Positions 59,401-62,587 of a DNA stretch of 64,000 bases are shown in pieces (positions within the stretch are counted from its first letter, which is position 1; every line of letters starts with the position of its first letter). The notes under the pieces are model-generated. The model ran no database searches. It was not told the origin of the DNA and was given only the letters and a program-made list of their open reading frames with translations. A program made the position numbers and the translations under genes. Source of the stretch: Sialis fuliginosa (Eukaryota > Arthropoda > Insecta > Megaloptera > Sialidae); assembly GCA_961205875.1 (NCBI GenBank), contig OY540815.1, positions 21,947,638-22,011,637 of the forward strand, in the 5' to 3' direction.

Positions 59401-61039
59401 ATTGTATCGTTAAATAACAATTTATGTAGCAAATTTCTTATAAGAAAGTGAGGTTAGTTGAGCATTTTATATGATTATAAATACAGTAAACTTTTACTTA
59501 CTTTAATTAATATCAATTTTACTTTTTTTTATTCAGAACAATCTGGTTTTTTTTATCAAATATATTTAAATAAACTTTTTTTCATAAAATTTAACACTAT
59601 AATTTATACGCCCGAGTGGTTAAGTAGCTGTCCGGTAAAACAATGCGTTTGGCGCGTAAACTGAAGAAAGGACGCGCCAACAACACAAACTTAGTGTTAA
59701 TATTTCCCGCTTGACACTAATTTTGTGTCATTTTATCTAGTAACACACAAAAAGTGTTAATATCGTGAAAACAACACTATTTTCATGTTAAAATTCAGGT
59801 AACACAAAAAAAGTGTCAAATTAACACACAAAAATCAACACACAATTTTTCAACACAGACCGTTTTTGACGCAAATACACAATATTTTTTACTGTGTAGG
59901 ATGTATGGTTTACGTTCAGTGTATTAAACTACAACATACGAATTCAATTTTCAAAATATACCTGTGTTATTGCTATATAGCGGACAAGAATAGAAAGCTA
60001 ACGTAACACAATACAAGATAAATAAACTGCATATTTATTTTATATACAGATGGCCCATATTAACATGGACATCACCATCATAATACTGTGTATTCCAAGT
60101 TGATTAAGGCGGCTATTACACTATCAAATAAATATGTCAAAGATCTTTGACAAAGATTTGATCATATTTCTTTGATAAAATACGAGATTTTGTTTTATTA
60201 CACTATATAAAATATTTGATAATATTTTCTCAATATTATCTAGGGATATTTTCTTCTTTTTTGGTGCATTTTGATTATCAGTGCGTGGATGTTCGTCAAT
60301 TGACGCGATCGAGATTTGAATTTACAACCGTGTATTGTGGTTTTTATAATCAATAAGAAGATTATCATATAATACTGGATTTTGTTGATATTCATATATT
60401 AATAATTGTATAACTGTAACTGTCAGTGATAACTTGGTAGTCGCCATTTTGTTTTTGACGTCAAAAAACTTTGATCAAATATAAGAGACTGTCATTAACT
60501 ATGATCATAGAAATATTATGAAGGTAAATATTATAAAAGTTGACTTATTACACTGTCATATTTCTTTGATCAAAGAAATTTTATCATATTTCTTTGATAG
60601 TGTAATAGCCGCCTAAGACATAGGAATATTAATATGGGGACAATTAGAAGTGTTGTAGTAACCTTTGAACGCCTCGAAACTAACTAATAAATTTTAAATT
60701 AATCAACAGTATTTTGTTTTCAACATTAATGAAATTAAAGTAAGCATCCTAGATAAAATTATAATACTATTTTTTGGCAGATATAAATTTGAAAACAAAA
60801 TACTAATGACAATTTTACTAAATTTTGTGGCGCCATTTCAAAATGCACCAATCACACATCGTTAAATTTTTTAATTATATTATGTCATTATATTAATGTT
60901 TTTAATTAAAGCATAGGTAAAGTTGCACTTACCTGGCTTCTCTGATGGCTTCAATCCAGTTCTTGCAATCGGTCTCTGTATTCGCCCGCAGCTCGTACTG
61001 TCGTTGATTCTCTCTCCGGTAAGAAATAGCGAAACAATG
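23186..61039 (-). CDS. RasGRF: RasGRF-family Ras/Rho guanine nucleotide exchange factor, 23 exons, 5' end outside the window
   Basis: The gene spans 23 coding exons on the minus strand: 61039-60933, 57465-57318, 53055-52763, 49684-49455, 43321-43128, 40644-40519, 40445-40343, 39762-39636, 39574-39468, 38330-38212, 38150-37883, 37700-37502, 37443-37307, 37105-36830, 36771-36451, 35848-35751, 35683-35547, 27910-27662, 25799-25595, 25532-25435, 25371-25089, 23663-23466, 23407-23186. All introns are GT-AG and phases are consistent; the sum is 4,245 bases including TAA. Domain order is PH end (1-36), coiled coil (36-85), Gly/Ala linker, IQ (149-159), DH (about 184-366), PH (about 395-550), REM (about 590-660), Ser-rich linker (675-1075) and CDC25 catalytic domain (about 1158-1400). 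This order is diagnostic of RasGRF1/2 and separates it from Sos, which lacks IQ and the first PH. By family knowledge the CDC25 domain loads GTP on Ras, the DH-PH unit acts on Rac-type GTPases, and the IQ motif binds calmodulin, coupling calcium to Ras at membranes. Human RasGRF proteins are about 1,240-1,270 residues, so this one is longer, mainly through linkers. RasGRF1 versus RasGRF2 cannot be assigned. Confidence 0.95.
23466..23663 (-). CDS. RasGRF: RasGRF exon: CDC25 catalytic core, helical hairpin region
   Basis: Residues 1276-1341, in phase at both ends. [40 protein letters not shown] and [20 protein letters not shown]. The PPCxPYLGxYLTDLxFIEEGxP block is the most conserved RasGEF segment and flanks the hairpin that opens the Ras nucleotide site. 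All recognisable residues are intact, so the enzyme is expected to be active. Confidence 0.97.
24162..24680 (-). mobile_element. Internally deleted P-like element (KP-like MITE)
   Basis: 519 bp, with TATTACTG at 24154-24161 and again at 24682-24689. Ends are CAAGGTTAGTA...AGGTTGCCTCAT and its complement. The left half (to about 24418) matches the reverse complement of the right end of the 30859-32826 element, and the right half matches the reverse complement of its left end. The junction falls at TGTGTAACC (24410-24418). No coding content. Lies in the RasGRF intron between the two main catalytic exons. Confidence 0.85.
25089..25371 (-). CDS. RasGRF: RasGRF exon: CDC25 catalytic core
   Basis: Residues 1181-1275. 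[60 protein letters not shown] and [20 protein letters not shown]. The EKWxxVADxCRxLHNFN block (here Cys is Ser) and the SAxxRLKxTW block, both central to Ras binding in RasGEFs, are present. Donor GTTAGT, acceptor CGTTTTCAG. Confidence 0.96.
25435..25532 (-). CDS. RasGRF: RasGRF exon: start of CDC25 catalytic domain
   Basis: Residues 1149-1181. [20 protein letters not shown] then [12 protein letters not shown]. The A-x-E-I-A-E-Q-x-T-x-L-D-H motif that opens RasGEF catalytic domains is intact. Donor GTAAGT; the last codon (Glu) is split with the next exon. Confidence 0.95.
25595..25799 (-). CDS. RasGRF: RasGRF exon: helical region before the CDC25 core
   Basis: Residues 1080-1148. [40 protein letters not shown] and [20 protein letters not shown]. 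Equivalent to HWVSKHSQDFE...L-x-x-E-x-KAAxxIxRxLTxEDP in vertebrates. Donor GTACGA, acceptor TTATTTCAG. Confidence 0.94.
25902..26710. mobile_element. Long inverted-repeat element (CAGGGTGGGGCATT family)
   Basis: Left end CAGGGTGGGGCATTTAAAGT, then GTTACAGATTTTTATCTCAG; the right end is the complement with a few changes. Arms of several hundred bp (for example CTATAGTTTTTATTTAGTAA on the left and TTACTAAATAAAAACTATAG on the right) make it nearly a palindrome. TATATA on both sides is consistent with a TA target. In RasGRF intron 25800-27661. Confidence 0.8.
26717..26918. mobile_element. pogo/Tigger-like MITE with TA duplication
   Basis: 202 bp between TA dinucleotides. Ends CAGGTAAACGTCGTTTTGCG and CGTAAAACGACGTTTACCTG are inverted. 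The CAGGTAAACGTCG start and TA target are typical of Tigger/pogo-type ends. No coding content. Confidence 0.8.
26931..27607. mobile_element. Repeat with CTTTCTTATACC inverted ends
   Basis: Left CTTTCTTATACC, right GGTATAAGAAAG. Contains GTCTGTGTGTCCGTCTGTCT and AACTCAAACACGACAAATCG, also found (complement) at about 13660-13750, and a GGTATAAGAAAG at about 14497. Ends 54 bp before the donor side of RasGRF exon 27662-27910. Confidence 0.6.
27662..27910 (-). CDS. RasGRF: RasGRF exon: conserved AFAIAT block, Gly/Pro linker, start of catalytic region
   Basis: Residues 997-1080. [19 protein letters not shown] matches the vertebrate SAxxAFAIATA segment. A Gly/Pro/Ser-rich stretch follows, then [20 protein letters not shown], which is the conserved (A/T)xxRVLNVLR-HWVSKH entry to the CDC25 region. 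Very GC-rich, so long open frames also appear on the other strand. It is separated from its upstream neighbour by the 7.6-kb intron that holds the P-like transposon. Confidence 0.92.
28026..28416. mobile_element. TA-inserting MITE with CAGTCGCCTGCA ends
   Basis: 391 bp between TA at 28024-28025 and 28417-28418. Ends CAGTCGCCTGCAGAAT and ATTAATGCAGGCGACTG. AT-rich interior. In the 7.6-kb RasGRF intron. Confidence 0.78.
28880..29036. repeat. 20-bp minisatellite, about eight units
   Basis: Consensus ATGTCATTTTGACGTTTTAA, with alternating TTTGAC/TTTGGC and CATTTT/CACTTT variants. The related copies at 7640-7680 and 41716 have a single equivalent unit. Confidence 0.9.
29150..29470. repeat. 105-bp tandem repeat, about three units
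   Basis: CACGAGGAAGCACTGTGCAT recurs at 29215, 29321 and 29426, with CAGGCAATTTATCTAAACAC between. Single units occur at 7820 and 41905. Confidence 0.85.
29511..29646. mobile_element. hAT-like MITE, perfect 8-bp duplication
   Basis: 136 bp. Exact GACAAAAC at 29503-29510 and 29647-29654. Ends TAGGGCTTCGAACCG and CGGTTCGAAGCCTTG. The inside is a run of imperfect TTCGGTTCCGGTTTTCG repeats. Confidence 0.82.
30072..30746 (+). mobile_element. TTAA-ended element, copy 2
   Basis: Starts TTAAGGGGGCAGACCCAGTT and ends GAGTCTGCCCCCTTAA. TTAA at both borders allows a piggyBac-type target, although the termini do not start CCC as usual for that group; TTAA could also be part of the inverted repeat. No transposase. 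In the 7.6-kb RasGRF intron. Confidence 0.75.
31282..31437 (+). pseudogene. THAP DNA-binding domain, first half (P-like transposase relic)
   Basis: The frame opens [15 protein letters not shown] and continues [20 protein letters not shown] then CG. It resembles the THAP start M-P-x-x-C-A-V-x-x-C, the F-x-x-(F)-P-K segment (P32 here) and the conserved Trp (W41 here). The second zinc Cys is replaced by Tyr11. At 31436 the frame is entered by a TA-inserting element, so the track beyond K52 is foreign. A GT at 31438 would serve as a splice donor in the correct phase. Function is probably lost because the C2CH zinc site is incomplete. THAP domains also occur in host genes, but the position inside a P-like element argues for transposase origin. 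Confidence 0.75.
31436..31700. mobile_element. TA-inserting element nested in the THAP frame
   Basis: 265 bp, flanked by TA (31434-31435 and 31701-31702). Left end AGGTACTGTCACCAGTC, right end GACTTGTGCCAATACCT are imperfect inverted repeats. Ends and interior match the two longer copies at 13766-14472 and 48487-49290; for example a stretch around 31585-31655 is the reverse complement of about 14045-14145. The TA target suggests a Tc1/mariner-like (IS630) MITE. No coding content. Confidence 0.78.
31708..31878 (+). pseudogene. THAP DNA-binding domain, second half (P-like transposase relic)
   Basis: Resumes [14 protein letters not shown] and runs to [11 protein letters not shown], which fits the THAP block (S/R)VCSxHFxxxDF...RRLKPxAVPS(I/L). 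The third zinc Cys is kept, but the histidine of the C2CH site is Asn, and the AVPT-type box is weak (ALLSI). The frame stays open to a TAA at 31876-31878, then no transposase homology is seen. It joins in phase with the first half if the element at 31436-31700 is removed. Confidence 0.72.
32094..32226 (-). pseudogene. Possible broken reading-frame fragment inside the P-like element
   Basis: Minus-strand reading ending at a TGA (32096-32094) gives [20 protein letters not shown] then EVTIIVSAN. Upstream, in a frame shifted by one base, it reads [16 protein letters not shown]. The acidic, non-repetitive composition is unlike the AT-rich surroundings and looks protein-coding, with one frameshift. 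I do not recognise a family. It may be a captured or older inserted fragment. Confidence 0.3.
32264..32500 (+). mobile_element. Truncated copy of the 42291-43065 repeat family
   Basis: Opens with the family's terminal hairpin ACCGGTATGGAGAACCATAC and TTCCATGTTCT. Later segments (ACTAATTTGACA..., TTTAGTTGCATTTGTTTCC) follow in the same order as in 42480-42560. The 3' half of the family is missing. Nested inside the P-like element. Confidence 0.6.
33344..33857. mobile_element. Inverted-repeat element hosting 33581-33719
   Basis: Arms of about 65 bp: GGTGTATTCCGTATAGAATT, AATAAGGTTGGTAGAAGCGC and GCGCACGATTTTTTAC on the left, with the complement at 33790-33857. No coding content. In the 7.6-kb RasGRF intron. 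Confidence 0.75.
33581..33719. mobile_element. Short TTAGGGTGAC element nested in a larger one
   Basis: Ends TTAGGGTGACAATAT and ATCTGGTCATCCTAA. TGATAA occurs directly on both outer sides. It belongs to the same terminal family as 14954-15390. Confidence 0.6.
34065..34988. mobile_element. Foldback element, copy 2
   Basis: Same arms as copy 1, spacer in the same orientation. The left side carries an extra segment (AGCATTTAATATTAAC to ACCTCTACGTC), and the right tail is the copy-1 tail up to AAAAATTTCACGC. In the 7.6-kb RasGRF intron. Confidence 0.75.
35547..35683 (-). CDS. RasGRF: RasGRF exon: linker
   Basis: Residues 952-997. [20 protein letters not shown], then [20 protein letters not shown] and RQSQR. 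The GVV(I/M)TSxR stretch matches the segment just before the conserved AFAIAT block of vertebrate RasGRF1. Donor GTAGAT, acceptor TGATAATACAG. Confidence 0.88.
35751..35848 (-). CDS. RasGRF: RasGRF exon: linker
   Basis: Residues 919-951. [20 protein letters not shown] then [13 protein letters not shown]. It is short and Ser/Thr-rich. The first codon is split with the previous exon (G plus AT) and the exon ends in phase 0 at a GTTTGT donor. Confidence 0.84.
35900..36425. repeat. About 130-bp tandem repeat, four units, in a RasGRF intron
   Basis: GAGATGGCCACT recurs at 35934, 36065, 36207 and 36336. Each unit also has TAGGTTGGTAAYAGTGCTGT, a GTGGCCACTTTTT box and AACTCTGTAACTATTATA. Fills most of intron 35849-36450 and ends 25 bp from the next exon. 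Confidence 0.9.
36451..36771 (-). CDS. RasGRF: RasGRF exon: linker, longest exon
   Basis: Residues 812-919. [20 protein letters not shown], then acidic and Pro-rich stretches including [20 protein letters not shown], ending [18 protein letters not shown]. Two RR-x-S type sites ([10 protein letters not shown]) are consistent with basophilic kinases; that is a motif match only. Donor GTATGT, acceptor CCCATTACAG. Confidence 0.86.
36830..37105 (-). CDS. RasGRF: RasGRF exon: linker
   Basis: Residues 720-812. [20 protein letters not shown], then a Ser/Gly-rich part ([20 protein letters not shown]) and [17 protein letters not shown]. No domain recognised. The open frame has biased composition and both splice sites (acceptor GTCACACAG, donor GTATGT) keep phase with exons on either side. 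Confidence 0.85.
37307..37443 (-). CDS. RasGRF: RasGRF exon: Ser/Arg-rich linker after REM
   Basis: Residues 674-720. [20 protein letters not shown] then [20 protein letters not shown]. No fold is recognisable. Phase and the GTAAGA donor support it, and coding composition is higher in GC than the flanks. The final base joins the next exon to make a Tyr codon. Basic Ser-rich stretches like this are usually kinase targets, which is inference here. Confidence 0.85.
37502..37700 (-). CDS. RasGRF: RasGRF exon: REM (RasGEF N-terminal) module
   Basis: Residues 608-674. [20 protein letters not shown] then [16 protein letters not shown]. The FLxTYRxF motif of the RasGEF_N domain is intact; this module stabilises the catalytic hairpin in exchange factors of this class. 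The exon then runs into a divergent acidic tail ending LYDDR. Donor GTACGA, acceptor ACTTTACAG. Confidence 0.95.
37883..38150 (-). CDS. RasGRF: RasGRF exon: end of second PH domain and start of REM module
   Basis: Residues 519-608. [20 protein letters not shown] then [20 protein letters not shown] closes PH2 with its C-terminal helix tryptophan. [20 protein letters not shown] then [17 protein letters not shown] begins the RasGEF N-terminal domain. [22 protein letters not shown] is a signature of RasGRF. Donor GTTAGT, acceptor CACTGCACAG. Confidence 0.95.
38212..38330 (-). CDS. RasGRF: RasGRF exon: second PH domain, Ser-rich loop and strand
   Basis: Residues 479-518. [20 protein letters not shown] then [21 protein letters not shown] Ser-rich loop precedes the DFKI(I/G)V strand of PH2. 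The Ser cluster is a plausible phosphorylation site, by inference only. Donor GTATGA, acceptor GATTATTTAG. Confidence 0.9.
38331..39467. other. RasGRF intron without recognisable elements
   Basis: 1.1 kb of AT-rich sequence with no repeat family seen elsewhere in the window; unusual here because other introns of this size contain mobile elements. Confidence 0.5.
39468..39574 (-). CDS. RasGRF: RasGRF exon: second PH domain, part 2
   Basis: Residues 443-479. [20 protein letters not shown] then [16 protein letters not shown]. Matches the GGKLHL...G-x-I-x-L segment and the variable acidic loop of vertebrate RasGRF PH2. Donor GTTAGT, acceptor ATTTATTTTAG. Confidence 0.92.
39636..39762 (-). CDS. 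RasGRF: RasGRF exon: second PH domain, part 1
   Basis: Residues 401-443. [20 protein letters not shown] then [20 protein letters not shown] and AT. The RQCFLFSxHLI core strand pair of PH2 is clear. Donor GTATTT, acceptor CTTTTTCAG. Confidence 0.93.
39763..40342. other. RasGRF intron without recognisable elements
   Basis: 580 bp, AT-rich, no repeat or frame assigned. Confidence 0.5.
40343..40445 (-). CDS. RasGRF: RasGRF exon: DH-PH hinge and first strand of second PH domain
   Basis: Residues 367-401. [20 protein letters not shown] then [15 protein letters not shown]. SETENxRKNLAxERMIxEGC is nearly invariant in RasGRF proteins and leads into the second PH domain. Donor GTAAAT, acceptor TTTCAG. 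Confidence 0.94.
40519..40644 (-). CDS. RasGRF: RasGRF exon: C-terminal DH helices
   Basis: Residues 325-366, in phase at both ends. [20 protein letters not shown] then [22 protein letters not shown]. The PRYxxTLHELLxHTPxxHxER stretch is the conserved long DH helix that contacts the GTPase in this family. Donor GTATGT, acceptor CTATGACAG. Confidence 0.94.
40801..41614. mobile_element. Foldback element, copy 3 (inverted)
   Basis: Arms as in the other copies, spacer inverted relative to copies 1 and 2. The tail (ACTAGTTATAAAACACC) is now on the left and the CGTAGAGGTATTATAG segment on the right, so the element keeps its internal polarity. Lies about 160 bp from a RasGRF exon (40519-40644). Confidence 0.75.
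41700..41945 (+). mobile_element. Partial third copy of the 7190/28440 repeat
   Basis: ATTTGTCATTTTGACATTTG, AATATTCAGGTGCCTTTTAA and GCACGAGGAAGCACTGTGCA follow the family order. The front half is absent. It abuts a solo end of another family at 41938. Confidence 0.6.
41938..42064 (-). mobile_element. Solo inverted end of the 42291-43065 repeat
   Basis: AAGAACATGGAAGTCATGTA then GGTTCTCCATACCGAT is the complement of the left end of 42291-43065, so the two face each other across about 225 bp. Confidence 0.6.
42291..43065 (+). mobile_element. Full-length copy of a hairpin-ended repeat
   Basis: About 775 bp. The left end holds a small hairpin, GTATGG-AGAA-CCATAC, then TTCCATGTTCT; the right end is AGAACATGGAA. 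No coding content is credible (the 87-codon frame at 42884 crosses into the RasGRF intron edge). Stops about 60 bp short of the donor of RasGRF exon 43128-43321. Confidence 0.72.
43128..43321 (-). CDS. RasGRF: RasGRF exon: central DH domain
   Basis: Residues 260-324. [20 protein letters not shown], then [20 protein letters not shown], ending [12 protein letters not shown]. This corresponds to helices around DH conserved regions 2 and 3; the [14 protein letters not shown] junction with the next exon is the hallmark of this family. Donor GTATAG, acceptor GTGTCAG. A multi-copy repeat ends only about 60 bases below the donor (42291-43065). Confidence 0.93.
43651..44317 (+). mobile_element. TTAA-ended element, copy 3
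   Basis: Starts TTAAGGGGGCAGACTCAGTT and ends GGGTCTGCCACCTTAA. The interior is close to copy 2 throughout, including AACGGCTTTGCCGATCGGTT and TCATTAGCTAATGATCCCTT. In RasGRF intron 43322-49454. Confidence 0.75.
44881..45241. mobile_element. Foldback MITE, arms about 120 bp
   Basis: Arms GTTCACGGCTGACCAAAAAC, TTTCTGGTGGAATGTACCAG and CAGCGTGTAAGGAAGTGAGA on the left, with complement at 45120-45241. Short AT-rich loop. No target duplication that I can define. In RasGRF intron 43322-49454. Confidence 0.8.
45720..46365. mobile_element. Foldback structure with 17-bp minisatellite arms
   Basis: The left arm (45720-45815) is six or so copies of a CACAATTTTTCGAAWCA unit; the right arm (46270-46365) is the complement, GTGATTCGAAAAATTG. 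The spacer of about 455 bp includes a 67-codon frame (46045-46248) with no known domain. Resembles in layout foldback elements with repetitive termini. Confidence 0.75.
46407..46552. mobile_element. hAT-like MITE with perfect 8-bp target duplication
   Basis: 146 bp. Ends CAGTGGCGTAGTAATGGGGG and CTTACTACGCCACTG. Exact duplication CCGTTAAT at 46399-46406 and 46553-46560. The frame at 46344-46559 is an artefact of this insertion. Confidence 0.88.
46980..47540. mobile_element. Probable hAT-like repeat (CAGGGCCG ends)
   Basis: CAGGGCCGTTTTAAGAC near 46991 and CTAAAGCCGGCGCTG near 47528-47542 are imperfect inverted repeats. No clear target duplication. GC-richer patches such as TATGGCCCGAGCCTCTGGGC lie inside. 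Weak call. Confidence 0.45.
47710..48183. mobile_element. Inverted-repeat element with GGTGCAGTGGGG ends
   Basis: Left GGTGCAGTGGGGTAAGTGCA, right TGCATTTACCCCACTGCACC. Additional GCACTTGCCCC motifs inside (47910-47945, 48148) repeat the arm sequence. The 88-codon frame at 47978 crosses the right end and is not a gene. Confidence 0.72.
48487..49290. mobile_element. TA-inserting element, longest copy
   Basis: 804 bp between TA at 48485-48486 and 49291-49292. Ends AGGTACTGGCACCAGTTATG and CTGGTGCCAGTACCT are near-perfect inverted repeats. AT-rich interior without a coding frame. In RasGRF intron 43322-49454, about 160 bp from the DH exon. Confidence 0.8.
49455..49684 (-). CDS. RasGRF: RasGRF exon: N-terminal half of the Dbl-homology (DH) domain
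   Basis: Residues 183-260. Contains [54 protein letters not shown] and [11 protein letters not shown]. The E-x-x-Y start of DH conserved region 1 and the F-L-N-S-E region are present. The frame runs on past the exon, but the homologous join TLVLG-DLFDML requires the GTGAGA donor just below 49455. Family role: exchange factor for Rho/Rac GTPases. Confidence 0.93.
49685..52140. other. RasGRF intron, mostly unassigned
   Basis: AT-rich. A G-run lies at 49845-49856. CAGGGGTTTATAACCTTTTT (about 50974) resembles a hAT left end, but no partner end was found. Confidence 0.4.
52141..52489. mobile_element. Truncated copy of the CAGGGTGGGGCATT element
   Basis: Right arm only: CAGAAATATTTAACTTTAGA, AAAAACTATAGGTTCTTTTA, then ATCTGCAACACTTTAAATGC and CCCACTCTG. 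The 61-codon frame at 52353 is part of it. In RasGRF intron 49685-52762. Confidence 0.65.
52527..52580. mobile_element. One end of a CAGTGGCGTAG-type hAT MITE
   Basis: CAGTGGCGTAGATAGGGGGG followed by poly-C matches the left ends of the MITEs at 6598 and 46407. I see no matching right end, so it is probably a fragment. Confidence 0.45.
52763..53055 (-). CDS. RasGRF: RasGRF exon: Gly/Ala-rich linker and IQ motif
   Basis: Residues 86-183. Opens [15 protein letters not shown], then has about 35 residues made mostly of Gly and Ala (about 103-133), then [20 protein letters not shown]. The IQ motif is V149-Q150-x3-R154-G155-x3-R159, a full match to [IV]QxxxRGxxx[RK], and continues [20 protein letters not shown] as in vertebrate RasGRF. 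In that family this motif binds calmodulin. The donor is GTACGA. The acceptor (TTTTTAATATAAG) is weaker than most here, so the exact 5' border is slightly less sure. The exon is much more GC-rich than its surroundings. Confidence 0.88.
53111..54296. mobile_element. Inverted-repeat element, about 36-bp ends
   Basis: Left TCCAAAGATGGCTATGACAA then TCAACAATAAGATTTAA; right is the complement (54261-54296). Extra copies of the AAAGATGGYTAT motif lie near 54140 and 54235, so the right side is compound. No coding content. In RasGRF intron 53056-57317. Confidence 0.7.
54297..56459. other. RasGRF intron, mostly unassigned
   Basis: AT-rich. Patches at 55310-55400 (CAGGGGCGCCGACTTG, then G- and C-runs) and 55690-55760 (GC-rich) look like decayed hAT-type ends without partners. 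Confidence 0.4.
56460..56850 (+). mobile_element. Second copy of the Helitron-like 3' segment
   Basis: Shares AAGCACCCACT, CCCCTACGGGGATAAAAG, TTATTTGTGCTGCCAACATA and hairpin GCGGGCGAAGCCGCGGGC with 4920-5479. The terminal CTAG is not kept (AAGTCCCCCTATAA), so the end is decayed. It lies in the RasGRF intron 53056-57317. Confidence 0.6.
56870..57270. repeat. Tandem duplication of about 196 bp
   Basis: GTGATATACAGAC occurs at 56886 and 57082 and the following sequence (TAAATAAAATATCGTATATG, GATTTCGATTAGGTAATTAA, TAGTCAAGTTCCGGTTTGTA) is nearly identical in both. Ends about 50 bp from the donor of the coiled-coil exon. Confidence 0.88.
57318..57465 (-). CDS. RasGRF: RasGRF exon: coiled coil
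   Basis: Residues 36-85. Starts [14 protein letters not shown], contains [16 protein letters not shown], and ends KKLRAE before a GTAAAC donor. The segment is Glu/Lys/Leu rich with heptad spacing. The [14 protein letters not shown] stretch is nearly the same as the vertebrate RasGRF coiled coil that follows PH1. A reading frame continues upstream of the acceptor, but the TTTTCCAG acceptor and the phase match to the previous exon fix the border. Confidence 0.92.
57686..58549. mobile_element. Foldback element, copy 4 (near-perfect palindrome)
   Basis: Inverted arms extend from AAGTCAAAAATAGCATTTAA on the left to its complement on the right, so both ends carry the segment seen on only one side of copies 2 and 3. 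Spacer oriented as in copy 3. Total about 864 bp, in the RasGRF intron between the coiled-coil and PH exons. Confidence 0.78.
59068..59896. mobile_element. TA-inserting element packed with AACAC/GTGTT motifs
   Basis: TA at both borders. Ends CACAGTAAAAAAATTTGTGT and ACACAATATTTTTTACTGTG. Both flanks of the interior (59068-59260 and 59680-59896) carry dozens of AACACA / TGTGTT motifs in both orientations, able to pair in many registers. No coding content. In RasGRF intron 57466-60932. Confidence 0.78.
60108..60613. mobile_element. Harbinger-like MITE with TAA duplication
   Basis: 506 bp. TAA on both sides. Ends GGCGGCTATTACACTATCAA and TTTGATAGTGTAATAGCCGC followed by C. A 3-bp TAA target suggests PIF/Harbinger. 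Inner TTTGATCA-rich arms repeat. 320 bp from the PH exon of RasGRF. Confidence 0.72.
60933..61039 (-). CDS. RasGRF: RasGRF exon: C-terminal part of first PH domain
   Basis: Residues 1-36. The acceptor is a TTTGTTGCAG tract just above 61039 and the donor is GTAAGT. The peptide [12 protein letters not shown]...[11 protein letters not shown] followed by [10 protein letters not shown] matches the last strands and C-terminal helix of a PH domain, including the helix tryptophan (W29). It enters in phase 0 and leaves with two bases of a serine codon. The preceding PH exons and the start codon must lie beyond 64000; nothing resembling them was found between 61040 and 64000. Confidence 0.88.
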
Positions 61040-61150
61040 CTGCAACAAAAAACAAATTGTAAGAAATATACCTACAAATTAACAAAATGCATTTGTACAA
61101 TCTAAACATTTCTACATTATCGACATCATAATAATCGTATTGTCTATATC

Positions 61151-61582
61151 CATAGACATAGAGAATGGACAGTGCATTCTGTATTAACACAATGGTGTAA
61201 CATCTGTTCAAAAAGTGTAGTTTGGAATATATCTATCTCTTTTTCTATGAATCTGATTGGTAGCTTACTATAGTTAAGGGTAGTATTTCTGTCAAATATA
61301 TTTTTGTATATCTATCTTGTGATTTTTGTGCAATAAGTTTTTTATTAGAACAGTAAATATTATAAACAATAAACATACTATAATGGTTCATATTTCATCG
61401 AGGAAATTTAAAAAAAATTTATAACGTTAATTATTTTTTGTTTTTTAACCTCTTTCGGGACCAATAATGAAATAGTTACACTCCTGTTTAAAAAAAGGAC
61501 AAGTATATTCCAAACCTGTTTCTATCTCTTTCTTTTGACACGACTCTGTTTTCGAGTCAGATGGTCCATTCTCTATGTCTAT
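61151..61582. mobile_element. Inverted-repeat element, copy A
   Basis: Ends CATAGACATAGAGAATGGAC and GGTCCATTCTCTATGTCTAT. Interior with TTGGAATATATCTATCTC and GTATATTCCAAACCTGTTTC. Lies just upstream (minus strand) of the first RasGRF exon in the window. Confidence 0.78.
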
Positions 61583-62449
61583 ATCTATATCTGAGCTTCT
61601 CAAAATTTAGATCTATTAAGGGGGCATGATATGAGCAAAAAAACATTATTAAAAAGAAAAAATCTCTCCATGTACATATGTTTATGTATATACTTATACT
61701 AATATATATGTAATATTAAATTTAAATACATATAATATCTGCTATACATATGATATCAAATAAGGTAGCACATTTTATCTCGTATTTTTGACCTCAGCCA
61801 AAATGATAAAATTAACGTTGATATGGTCAGATGAAATAAATAAACTTATGGTTGTTATTATTTGGAAGTTGTTGTGTAAAGATGGCTAACAAACGTAAGT
61901 AATTTATAAAAATTATTAACTTCTTCTTTTTAGGGTGTGTCAAAAAAAAGCAATATTTTTTTTTCTTCGCTCTCGTAATGACCTAAAATTAATCCACACA
62001 CAAGGATTACCCTGTAGTTCAATTTTAAGAAGTGCTGCAAGGGGGGTCCCGTTTCCCATTTAAATAACATTGAAAAAAATTATTCATCAATACGAAAATT
62101 GATGATAATTGATAAAAAAAATCATTTTGTAGAGAATAAAATTATTTTCTAATAATGTCAGATTTGACATATTAAAATTACACTTTTTTATTCAGTAAAT
62201 AAATTTTTTAGAAAAAAATAACTTAAAAAAAACAAATACATGAATTTAAAAAATACATAAATTTTATTTATAAACTTAGAGCATAAGCATAAGAAAATAA
62301 TACAATAATCTGAGATTCCATAGGAAGGTAGACACCCCCCCCCCCCCCCTTTCCCCTTACTACGCGGTAGTATATTTATCATATTTCAGAATCTGTACAA
62401 AAAGTTTTTTTTCTTTTGATATAAGATTATTACTACAGACATAAGATAA
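61583..62449. other. Unassigned intronic or upstream DNA
   Basis: AT-rich with a C-run at 62335-62349. I looked here for the missing PH exons of RasGRF and found none. Confidence 0.4.
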
Positions 62450-62587
62450 ATTATTAAAACGAGTAGCTTATGTCCCGGGATGCAAGCTATCTCACTGCCA
62501 AATTTCATCAAGATCGGTTCAGCGGTTTAGCCGTGAAAAGGTAACAAACAGACAGACACACTTTCGCATTTATAATATTAGTATAGA
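62450..62587 (-). mobile_element. Helitron-like 5' terminus, truncated
   Basis: On the minus strand, after an A, it starts TCTATACTAATATTATAAAT, then GCGAAAGTGTGTCTGTCTG and GCTGAACCGATCTTGATGAA. This is the classic 5' end of insect Helitrons. No 3' hairpin with CTRR end is visible below it, so only the 5' end can be supported. Confidence 0.6.

Noticed and set aside
59590-59665. tRNA-like A-box (GCCCGAGTGGTTAAG)
   Set aside because: Resembles the D-arm of Ser/Leu tRNA, but no B box or acceptor pairing follows; at most a decayed tRNA-derived fragment.
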